DNA from: Arenibacter palladensis
GTDB lineage: Bacteria; Bacteroidota; Bacteroidia; Flavobacteriales; Flavobacteriaceae
Assembly (NCBI RefSeq): GCF_900129275.1
Contig: NZ_FQUX01000004.1
Span: 1 to 64,000 of the forward strand
Reading direction: 5' to 3'
DNA length: 64,000 nucleotides
The notes beneath the pieces were generated by a model. The model was given only the letters and a program-made list of their open reading frames with translations. It searched no databases and had not been told where the DNA came from. How positions within the stretch are numbered: position 1 is the first letter of the stretch; each line of letters begins with the position of its first letter. Below, piece after piece: positions 36,350 to 44,195 of the stretch. The position numbers and the translations under genes were made by a program.

Positions 36350-38659
36350 TTAATACATTAATTTCATTTCTAAATTCTCCTCTATCCTGATTTCTCCAGA
36401 ATTGTTGATCTCATTGTTCTTATGAGAATTATTTTTCGCTCCCCATAGTAATGCTACCAGTTTTACCGGATTGTTGTTAAATGTATTATTGGAAATATCT
36501 ACATTTACAATGCCATGGGAGTTGATTAGAATTCCACTTTTTTCTTGTGCCCCACAATTTGTGAAGGTGCTGTTGGTGACCAATAGGTTGCCACCAATGG
36601 TTGATTCGTCATAACCACCGCGATAGTAATCTATGACATTGCTTTTTACGTTATTGAACCTGCAATTGTTTATTGTTAGATATTCAGTGTTATAATCTCC
36701 TAGATCATTAGTTTCTTCAGATAGTTCCAAACCATTTTCGCAATTTGATATTGAAGTATTTTCAAAGGTGATACGTTCTGCAAAGGACTCCTTATGGACC
36801 TTTAAGACATAATTAAAATCACTGATATCACAATCGGCAACGGTTAAACCAAAATGTGTAAACATATTTTCTTTTAAACTGGCGAATGCATATTGGGTAT
36901 TATTTCCTTTTAGGGTTACATTTTTTAGGTTTAAAAATCCTTTAGGTTGAAGTTGGAATAGTGGTGAATTTTCTGCTCCTGAATAATTTAGGACAACTTT
37001 TGACTTATCCAAAGATTGAATGGTAAGCCTTTTATTGATTATCAAGGATTTCGGGATATCATAATTTCCTTCTTCCAACAAAAGGATATCCCCATTATTC
37101 GCTTCATTGATTTTTGATTGTAGATTTTCCGCTTTGCCTACAGCAATAGTTTTAGGTTCAGGAGCTTCAGCTTTAATTGAATACCAGCTTGGACCATATT
37201 TGGATCTGTCCAAAATTTTGGGGTCTTTAAAATCCGTAGAGACAAAGGCTCCAATGGAGTTGTTTTTAGCTCTGGAATTGCCGATCAAATCTTTGGATAT
37301 TTTTTCAAATTCGAACCCTTTGTACGGTTCGATAGCAATTTTGGAAGAAGGAATAAGAATATTTTCTGCAATTTCCTTAACCTCAAAACTTACGGCCTCT
37401 AATCCATCATAAGTTTGAAAGTTGATACCTTGATTATTGATGGCGTTGCTTTTAAAAGTAACACCATCGGCCTTATCGTGTTCCACAATCGGCGACGTAT
37501 CACCTTTTTCATTATAAATTACATTGTTTGCTATAATGGTCCTTATGGGTCTGGCAGAGCGAATCTCAGAGGAAGGCAGAACATCTTCCTGACTTAAATT
37601 TTGACCAACTCCGAATTGCCAGGGGGAATCGCAATTGATGTAGGTATTATAAGCGACCACTACATCGGTAACCTGATTGTATCTATTTTGGGGGGATTTT
37701 GGTATTCCGTTCATCACGGCCAAGGCACTTCTAAAATTCTTTCCTTTTATATTATAGAAGTAATTGTTGGTCACCCAATGCCCTGTGTTTATTATTCTAA
37801 TACCTCCTATGTTTTCGTTTTTACCATCGCCAATAAAGTAATTACCATCAATAGTACAATAATTGCCATGTCTTGTTACCAAAGAACCTTCGCTTTTATA
37901 AAAGACATTATTTCTGAACTCATTGAAGTTGGTTTTGCTGGAAATAATTTCAACTTCACCGTTGCACTCTTCAAATAAATTATTGGCGACCATAGTATAA
38001 CTTGGGGACATTGAAGAAAAGCTGTTGCCAATTTGTATGGTCTCACCACTGGCACCTCCTTTAGGGGGTCTTGGCCCAAAATGGTTATTAATGATTTTAT
38101 GGTAATTATTTATGCTTTCATTGCCTTCCAAGTCTACCCTAATCGTTGGTCCACGATTTGTTTTTCCAGCAATATAACTGTTGCTCAAAGTATTGTGTCT
38201 TCCCCAGAATAGAACCCAGAGATCTGTGTCATCGCGATGCATTTTATTAAAATCCTCAATAACGCAATTGGTAATGGTGCAGTAATTGCCTATTGTATTT
38301 TCGTCCACCTTAAATTCTATTACTGCATCACTTGGAGAGTGACCATTTCTAAAGTGTAGACCATCGACTACTAAATACTTTCCTCCAAATTTTAAACCGG
38401 ATACGCCTTCAATAAAAACTTTTCCAGGTGTCTCAGCCTTAATAGTGATTGGCTTGTCTTCCGTGCCTTCGCCTATAAATTTAATTTGGACATCCTTCCA
38501 TATACCATTCGCCAACACAATGTTATCACCTGCTTGTACATTTTTTAGGGCTTCTTCCAGTTCTTCGGGAGTACTTACTGTTTTAAAATTGGGATTGGTC
38601 TTATCCCCACAAGCGCCGATAATAAATAAAAAACACAACCATGTTACTAGTCTTGTCAT
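36350..38659 (-). CDS. PL6 alginate lyase lipoprotein with second beta-helix domain
   Basis: From the ATG at 38657-38659 the product is 769 residues with lipobox ending GAC. The N-terminal right-handed beta-helix (about 25-450) is PL6: the catalytic pair is K242 in EIISSKTN and R263 in LVTRHGNYC, with acidic residues E235/E237 in GEVEI as likely calcium ligands. A second parallel beta-helix follows (about 490-769, starting KAENLQSKINEANNGD), as in two-domain PL6 enzymes. PL6 lyases act on alginate, often on poly-G or mixed blocks, and complement PL7. The gene has its own operator-controlled promoter and lies divergent from the plus-strand arm. Confidence 0.9.
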   Translation of the reverse strand: MTRLVTWLCFLFIIGACGDKTNPNFKTVSTPEELEEALKNVQAGDNIVLANGIWKDVQIKFIGEGTEDKPITIKAETPGKVFIEGVSGLKFGGKYLVVDGLHFRNGHSPSDAVIEFKVDENTIGNYCTITNCVIEDFNKMHRDDTDLWVLFWGRHNTLSNSYIAGKTNRGPTIRVDLEGNESINNYHKIINNHFGPRPPKGGASGETIQIGNSFSSMSPSYTMVANNLFEECNGEVEIISSKTNFNEFRNNVFYKSEGSLVTRHGNYCTIDGNYFIGDGKNENIGGIRIINTGHWVTNNYFYNIKGKNFRSALAVMNGIPKSPQNRYNQVTDVVVAYNTYINCDSPWQFGVGQNLSQEDVLPSSEIRSARPIRTIIANNVIYNEKGDTSPIVEHDKADGVTFKSNAINNQGINFQTYDGLEAVSFEVKEIAENILIPSSKIAIEPYKGFEFEKISKDLIGNSRAKNNSIGAFVSTDFKDPKILDRSKYGPSWYSIKAEAPEPKTIAVGKAENLQSKINEANNGDILLLEEGNYDIPKSLIINKRLTIQSLDKSKVVLNYSGAENSPLFQLQPKGFLNLKNVTLKGNNTQYAFASLKENMFTHFGLTVADCDISDFNYVLKVHKESFAERITFENTSISNCENGLELSEETNDLGDYNTEYLTINNCRFNNVKSNVIDYYRGGYDESTIGGNLLVTNSTFTNCGAQEKSGILINSHGIVNVDISNNTFNNNPVKLVALLWGAKNNSHKNNEINNSGEIRIEENLEMKLMY

Positions 38660-38696
38660 AATCAATGGATTTTAGGTAGCACTTACAATTAATAAT

Positions 38697-38747
38697 TGGT
38701 TAACCAGTTTGGTTTACCAAATATATGTATATTTGTTCTATTGTCAA
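38697..38747. promoter_or_regulatory. Divergent promoters and two-box operator (PL6 and plus-strand arm)
   Basis: TGGTTAACCA (38697-38706) and TGGTTTACCA (38710-38719) form the operator. On the minus strand TTG (38747-38745), 19 bases and TATATTTG (38725-38718) make a perfect promoter for PL6. On the plus strand TATATTTG also occurs at 38728-38735, facing the TIM-barrel gene, but without a TTG at standard spacing. One bound repressor could shut both directions. Confidence 0.8.
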
Positions 38748-38802
38748 AAGTTTTGTTCGGATACTGTTTTTTTATCAATATGTTAAAATTTAAATACTAA
38801 AA

Positions 38803-39681
38803 TTGAATTATAGCTTAGTGTACCAGAATTTATTGTACTCCTTGCTGCCTTTTTTGATTCTGCTGGCACAATGCTCCAATGCCCAAAATTTTGACCAAAA
38901 TCAACTTAAAGACTATTATCCTTGGTGCATAGTTGCCTACGATTCCTTGGAACGTTCCCCACGGGAAAGAATCCAAATGATAAAAGAAATAGGGTTTAAC
39001 AAGTATGCATATGATTGGAGGGATAAACACCTTGAAGATACAAAATTTGAACTTCAAATCGCTATGGATAATGATATAGAAATTGTATCTATATGGCTTT
39101 GGTTGAATGCGAATAGGGACAGTATTGGATTGCTGGGTCATGCCAACAAAAAATTGTTCAAAATTATAGAGGAATTGGATCTTAGAACTACATTTTGGGT
39201 AAGTTTAAGTGAAAATTTCTTCAAGGATCTTGATGAAGAACAATCCTTGTCGGAAGCCGTTGCAATTTTGGATTTCGTAGCTATTAAGGCCGCGGAGCTT
39301 AATTGTAAGGTTGCCTTGTACAACCATAGTGGCTGGTTTGGAAATCCCTTTAACCAATTGGAGGTAATCAAGGCCCTGCCACAGCACGATTTGGGTATAG
39401 TATTTAATTTTCATCATGCCCATAACAGTATTGATAATATAGATTCAATAGCATTTGCCATAAAGCCATATCTAAGAGCTGTGAACCTCAATGGCATGAA
39501 GAAGGATGGCATTAAAATATTACCTATTGGTAAAGGAGATTATGAAAAGGAAATGATCCAAGCATTTATAAATACTGGATTTATAGGGCCGTGGGGAGTA
39601 ATGGGACATGTTGAAAACGCAGATGTAAAAAAGGTTTTGCTGGAGAATATTGATGGACTAAGATCCTTACAAAACCAATGA
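38803..39681 (+). CDS. Exported TIM-barrel protein, sugar-phosphate isomerase/epimerase family
   Basis: The 292-residue product starts at a TTG (38803) or a GTG (38818); no in-frame ATG gives the signal. The N-terminus is a lipoprotein-type signal (FLILLAQC). The body is an AP-endonuclease-2/xylose-isomerase-like TIM barrel with KEIGFNKYAYDW near its start and metal-site candidates in VALYNHSGW and FNFHHAHNS, and a late GPWGVMGHVEN. Such proteins are usually cytoplasmic isomerases; this one is predicted to be exported, which is unusual. It opens the plus-strand arm, 68 bases after the divergent -7 element. Confidence 0.7.
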   Translation: MNYSLVYQNLLYSLLPFLILLAQCSNAQNFDQNQLKDYYPWCIVAYDSLERSPRERIQMIKEIGFNKYAYDWRDKHLEDTKFELQIAMDNDIEIVSIWLWLNANRDSIGLLGHANKKLFKIIEELDLRTTFWVSLSENFFKDLDEEQSLSEAVAILDFVAIKAAELNCKVALYNHSGWFGNPFNQLEVIKALPQHDLGIVFNFHHAHNSIDNIDSIAFAIKPYLRAVNLNGMKKDGIKILPIGKGDYEKEMIQAFINTGFIGPWGVMGHVENADVKKVLLENIDGLRSLQNQ

Positions 39682-39718
39682 ACAGTTATTAGAATTAAAA
39701 CATAAAGCTTTAAATAAA

Positions 39719-40690
39719 ATGAAAAAACCTGAATCGCGAACACGTAGGAATTTTATCAAACAGTCGACCCTTGCTGGTTCGGCGCTCATTTTTCCTGTGA
39801 ATAGATTAACTGAATCACTTTTGGAAATTAAAAACGACGTACCCCAACACTTAAACGTTCATTTGTTTTCTAAACATTTGCAATTTCTAGATTACAATGA
39901 TATGTCGGAAGCAGCTGCAGAAATGGGTTTTAGCGGATTGGATTTGACCGTAAGGCCAGAGGGGCATGTATTGCCCCATCGCGTATTGGAAGATTTACCT
40001 ATGGCGGTGGAAGCCATGAAAAAATATGGCCTTAACCCGATGTTGATGACCACTAATGTGATTGATGTTGAAAATAAGGAACACAGCTCCGTATTGGAGA
40101 CGGCTAGCAAAAGCGGTTTTTCCCATTATCGTACAGCTTGGTTAAGCTATCCCGAGAATAGGGAGATTGCTGAAAGTCAAGCTATCTATGGTCAACAATT
40201 AAAAGAATTGGAAGTTTTAAACAAACAGTTGGGCCTTATCGGCTGTTATCAAAATCATGCGGGCAATCACGTAGGGGCACCTATTTGGGATTTGCCACCT
40301 ATTCTTCAGGCCACTAAAAATGTAAATATTGGTTGCCAATATGATATAAGACATGCCGTGGTGGAAGGAGGCAGTTGTTGGGAACTCGGGTTGCGACTTA
40401 TTAGACCTTTTATCAAATCAATAGTCATAAAAGATTTTAAATGGGGAACCGTTAATGGACAATGGAAGCCAATCAATACGCCGCTAGGGGAAGGCATGGT
40501 AGATTTTGGCCGCTACTTTTCCTTGCTTAAAAAATACGGTATAAACGTGCCGGTATCCCTACATCTGGAGTATGGATTGGGCGGTGCGGAACACGGAGCG
40601 AAAGAGATCACCATAGACAAAAAAGAAGTCTTTGCACAGATGAAAAAAGATTTAACCTTCCTTCAGGAAGCTTGGCAAAGAGCGGAATAA
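39719..40690 (+). CDS. Tat-exported TIM-barrel protein, sugar-phosphate isomerase/epimerase family
   Basis: The 323-residue product starts MKKPESRTRRNFIKQS, a twin-arginine signal (R9-R10) followed by STLAGSALIFPVN. The TIM barrel (about 45-323) has MSEAAAEMGFSGLDLTVRP, CYQNHAGNHVGAP (candidate metal ligands), GCQYDIRHAVVEGG and SLHLEYGLGG. Tat export implies folding with a cofactor or metal in the cytoplasm. It follows the other TIM barrel by 37 bases and precedes the RraA-like gene by 24, so the three form an operon. Isomerase activity on a free sugar or uronate in the periplasm is a guess. Confidence 0.75.
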   Translation: MKKPESRTRRNFIKQSTLAGSALIFPVNRLTESLLEIKNDVPQHLNVHLFSKHLQFLDYNDMSEAAAEMGFSGLDLTVRPEGHVLPHRVLEDLPMAVEAMKKYGLNPMLMTTNVIDVENKEHSSVLETASKSGFSHYRTAWLSYPENREIAESQAIYGQQLKELEVLNKQLGLIGCYQNHAGNHVGAPIWDLPPILQATKNVNIGCQYDIRHAVVEGGSCWELGLRLIRPFIKSIVIKDFKWGTVNGQWKPINTPLGEGMVDFGRYFSLLKKYGINVPVSLHLEYGLGGAEHGAKEITIDKKEVFAQMKKDLTFLQEAWQRAE

Positions 40691-40714
40691 ATTGGAAAAC
40701 CAAAGCATAACAAA

Positions 40715-41428
40715 ATGGATCACACAACAAATTCCACAAAAGAGAAATTAAGAAAAGTCAGTACGGCCACCATTGCTACCTGTCTTTTTAAGAAAGGATT
40801 GAAAAAACAATTTATTCAGGACGTAAAACCTTTAAAGCAGGGTAAGTCTACCATGGTAGGGGAGGCCTATACCCTGAGATATATACCGGCCCGTGAAGAT
40901 TTAAATACCATTGAAGTGTTTAAAGATCCTAAACATTTGCAGAGGGTAGCGGTTGAAGAATGTCCAAAGGGCTCGGTTTTGGTCATTGATAGCAGAAAGG
41001 ACGCCCGTGCCGCTTCCGCGGGATCCATATTGGTTACGCGGTTAATGGTGAGAGGAGTGTCGGGAATTGTAACAGATGGGGGGGTCCGTGATTCTGCCGA
41101 AATAGCCGAGTTGAATATTCCCTCCTATCACAACAGGCCATCGGCACCTACCAATCTTACCTTGCACCAGGCCATTGCCATTAACGAACCCATCGGGTGT
41201 GGCGATGTTGCTGTTTTTCCAGGGGATATTTTGGTTGGGGACGATGATGGGGTTATGGTAATCCCTGCCGGTATTGCCGATGAGGTGGCCGACGAATGTT
41301 TGCAAATGACCTTATTCGAGGAATTTGTGATGGAAAATGTGCAAAATGGGCGATCAATTATTGGACTGTACCCTTTGGTGGACAATACAATTGCTGAAGA
41401 GTTTAAGAGGTGGAAAGCCAAAAAGTAA
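40715..41428 (+). CDS. RraA / HMG-aldolase family protein
   Basis: The 237-residue protein belongs to the RraA-like fold that includes 4-hydroxy-4-methyl-2-oxoglutarate aldolases. It keeps the aldolase motif RDxxE (R125, D126, E129 in GGVRDSAEI), whereas pure RNase E regulators are shorter and need not keep it. Other marks are SAGSILVTRLMVRGVSGIVTDGG and VFPGDILVGDDDGV. Members are metal-dependent pyruvate aldolases or decarboxylases acting on 2-oxo acids. It has no signal peptide, unlike its two operon partners. It could cleave a 2-keto-deoxy sugar acid and so bypass the KDG kinase step; this is hypothesis. Confidence 0.8.
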   Translation: MDHTTNSTKEKLRKVSTATIATCLFKKGLKKQFIQDVKPLKQGKSTMVGEAYTLRYIPAREDLNTIEVFKDPKHLQRVAVEECPKGSVLVIDSRKDARAASAGSILVTRLMVRGVSGIVTDGGVRDSAEIAELNIPSYHNRPSAPTNLTLHQAIAINEPIGCGDVAVFPGDILVGDDDGVMVIPAGIADEVADECLQMTLFEEFVMENVQNGRSIIGLYPLVDNTIAEEFKRWKAKK

Positions 41429-41862
41429 AGTCTTTTGGGCTAGACAATATGCCCTAAATGGGCTGCCGTATTTATGATCCAACAAATTCCAAAAAAAACT
41501 AAAACTGTTGGATTATTTGTTCAAGATCAATAGATTATATTGGTTTTCAGGAGAAGCTGAACGGCCAGTATGTGGTATATTAGGCGTTGGACTTTTTTGT
41601 TGCCATCCTTTTAGACCTGTGTTTGATTTTGCCATGAGCTATTTAGGAAACTTCCTTCAATGTGTTGGAGGATTTTGAATGGTTATTTCATTTTTAAATG
41701 ATGCCTATATTTTGTAATTTAGGAAGTTCGTGAAGCAGAATATTTTTATAGGCTATTGTCCGTTGAAATATTCTGTTTTATAAGCGATAAAGTTTGGGGA
41801 AGCGATTTTGGCAAACCAACATTTAATTCATGACAGCATTAATCAAATCCAAGCCCATACAT
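41429..41862. other. Intergenic stretch, nothing clear seen
   Basis: There is no supported gene in this 434-base gap. A weak inverted repeat (GGGCTAGAC...CCCTAAATGGGC, 41438-41462) lies after the RraA-like stop but lacks a T run. No copy of the shared operator is present, so the propeller genes downstream may be a separate unit. Confidence 0.5.
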
Positions 41863-42891
41863 ATGAAAAAATCACTGGTTGCTACCATATCAATTTTAAC
41901 CTTTTTTATCACTTTAAATAGCATTTCGCAGACCCTGCCAAAAGGTGTCAAAGTTTCACAGATATATTCCGATGAAAATTACAACGCCTTTACTTCCCTA
42001 ATCAAGTTTAAAGGTGATTTTTATTGTGCATTCCGATCAGGGGAAAAGCATGTGTACGGAAAGGATGGAATAATTAAAATTATCACCTCTAAAGATGGCA
42101 TGGCTTGGAAAGAAGTTGATCAAATTGCCCTTAGCGGATTTGATTTAAGGGATCCTAAATTATCGGTTACTCCGGAGGGGCTCATAATGGCCACTATGGG
42201 AGGGTCCATTTATGAAGGCAAGACTCTGTTGGGAGGAATACCCCATGTTGCATTCTCCAATCCTATAGGTAACAAGTTTTCCAAGCCACAACCCATTAGA
42301 TATGATGCCGGCATAAAATCGAAGTTCGACTGGCTCTGGAGCCTAACTTGGCATGAGGGTACGGGATATGGAGGCATGTATTCCAGAAAGGAAAATGAGG
42401 CAGGTGACAATGAGACGACCATAAAATTGGTTAAAACTACCAACGGGGTGGATTATGAAATGGTTGCGGATCTGGGAATTGAAGGAAATCCCAATGAATC
42501 CACAATCCGCTTTTTATCCAATGGCGATATGTTAATGCTAATAAGACGTGAAAAGGGTAACAAAAAAGCTTATTTGGGGAAAAGTAGTCCTCCTTATACC
42601 GACTGGAACTTTATGGAATCGCCATATTTTATTGGAGGTCCCGACTTTGTAGCGATAGGCGGTGGACAATATATTGGTGGGGGAAGGATTAATAGGGAGT
42701 ATACCGGACTTGTTTCCTTTGATAAAAATGGAGATTTTAAGGAGGTTTTGAAATTGCCATCGAATTCCGATAGCAGTTATCCCGGTTTTGTTTTCGAAAA
42801 TGATATCCTTTATATGAGTTACTATTCTTCTCACGAGACCGAAAAAACCTCTATTTATTTTGCAGAAATACCCCTGATTGAACTTAGATGA
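41863..42891 (+). CDS. Exported sialidase-superfamily beta-propeller
   Basis: From the ATG at 41863 the product is 342 residues with a signal peptide (ISILTFFITLNSISQ). An upstream ATG at 41830 adds 11 polar residues and is less likely. It reads as a six-bladed propeller of the sialidase superfamily: YNAFTSLIKFKGDFYCAFRSGE at blade 1, weak Asp-box-like turns (TSKDGMAWKE), GNPNESTIRFLSNGDMLMLIRRE, and a closing YMSYYSSHE. The arginine in CAFRSGE is in the usual catalytic-arginine area. True sialidase activity is not implied. The second propeller gene follows 36 bases later. Confidence 0.72.
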   Translation: MKKSLVATISILTFFITLNSISQTLPKGVKVSQIYSDENYNAFTSLIKFKGDFYCAFRSGEKHVYGKDGIIKIITSKDGMAWKEVDQIALSGFDLRDPKLSVTPEGLIMATMGGSIYEGKTLLGGIPHVAFSNPIGNKFSKPQPIRYDAGIKSKFDWLWSLTWHEGTGYGGMYSRKENEAGDNETTIKLVKTTNGVDYEMVADLGIEGNPNESTIRFLSNGDMLMLIRREKGNKKAYLGKSSPPYTDWNFMESPYFIGGPDFVAIGGGQYIGGGRINREYTGLVSFDKNGDFKEVLKLPSNSDSSYPGFVFENDILYMSYYSSHETEKTSIYFAEIPLIELR

Positions 42892-42927
42892 TTGCTATAA
42901 CATAAGTTTACCTTCTAAAATCCAATA

Positions 42928-44079
42928 ATGAATAAAAAAATTCTTCCAAGTACCATACTGATCTGGGTGTTGTTAGGAATTGCTTTCTCTTGTAAAACCA
43001 ATAAGGCAAACAACAAAATATCGGACTCCAAAGGGCCTGAGACCGTTTTGAGTCTAAGGCCTTCGGCGGATAACCCCCGCAACAGTGAGGGCGATTTTAT
43101 AAGGTTAAAAAATGGAAATCTGCTATTTGTATATACCCATTATACCCAAGGTTCTGGGTCCGACCATGACCCTGCACATTTGGCAAGTAGATATTCAGAG
43201 GATAATGGAAATACATGGAGTGCGCAGTATGAGGTGGTGTTGCCCAATGAAGGAGGAATGAACGTAATGTCGGTTTCCTTACTGCGACTTCAAAATGGTG
43301 CAATAGCCTTGTTTTACCTGAGGAAGAATAGTACGGTGGATTGCATTCCCATGATGCGGATATCTACGGATGAAGCAAAGAGCTGGAGCTCACCGATTCC
43401 ATGTATCACAGACAAGGAAGGATATTTTGTTCTGAATAATGACAGGGTTATTCAGCTGGAGGATGGACGTTTGATGTTTGCAGTGGCGGAACACCCCACT
43501 ACGGAAAAGGGTTTCAGTGCACGGGGCAATTTATTTTCTTATTACTCCGATGATAATGGTGAAACTTGGACTTCTAGCGAAATGGTACCTAATAATACCG
43601 AAATAATCACCCAGGAACCAGGTCTTATAGAGCTGAATGATGGCCGTATAATGATGTACATTAGGGCAAGCGGTGGCGTACAGCAGCTGTCTTTTTCAGA
43701 AGATCGTGGGGCAAGCTGGAGTCACATAGAGCCCAGTGCTATTTACTCCCCGCTTTCGCCAGCTACTATAGAGAAAGTACCTGGAACCAAGAACTGGGTC
43801 ATGGTGTGGAACAATAACGATGGCTCCGATACAACTATTAAAGGTAAAAGAACCCCTTTAACCATAGCCATCTCAAAGGACGAGGGAAAAACATGGGTAA
43901 ACATTAAAAATATTGCAACGGACCCTGAAGGCTGGTATTGTTATACGGCCTTGTATTTTACGGATCCGCGAAATCTTATTTTAGGGCACTGCGCTGGTAA
44001 CAGGGTCCATGGAACAGGGCTGGCGGTAACCGATTTGACTACCTTGAATTTGGATTGGATAGTTACACCTCAGAATTAA
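42928..44079 (+). CDS. Sialidase-like BNR-repeat lipoprotein
   Basis: The 383-residue product has a lipobox-type signal (WVLLGIAFSC). It contains several clear Asp boxes (SxDxGxTW): SEDNGNTW, STDEAKSW, SDDNGETW, SEDRGASW and SKDEGKTW. The early RPSADNPRNSEGDFIRLKNG holds a candidate arginine, and FNL-type turns separate the blades. This is a six-bladed neuraminidase-like propeller of the cell envelope. In marine PULs such proteins may be glycosidases or lyases on uronate-rich chains. It is paired with the preceding propeller gene and followed by the sulfatase. Confidence 0.8.
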   Translation: MNKKILPSTILIWVLLGIAFSCKTNKANNKISDSKGPETVLSLRPSADNPRNSEGDFIRLKNGNLLFVYTHYTQGSGSDHDPAHLASRYSEDNGNTWSAQYEVVLPNEGGMNVMSVSLLRLQNGAIALFYLRKNSTVDCIPMMRISTDEAKSWSSPIPCITDKEGYFVLNNDRVIQLEDGRLMFAVAEHPTTEKGFSARGNLFSYYSDDNGETWTSSEMVPNNTEIITQEPGLIELNDGRIMMYIRASGGVQQLSFSEDRGASWSHIEPSAIYSPLSPATIEKVPGTKNWVMVWNNNDGSDTTIKGKRTPLTIAISKDEGKTWVNIKNIATDPEGWYCYTALYFTDPRNLILGHCAGNRVHGTGLAVTDLTTLNLDWIVTPQN

Positions 44080-44195
44080 GAAATGCATTTATTGCCTTTA
44101 AATAGGCATTTAACGTAGATTTATTGGAAATTAGGTAATTTGTAATCCAATTTAGTTTGTTAATAAAATAATCATCAGAACCTGAAACTATATTT

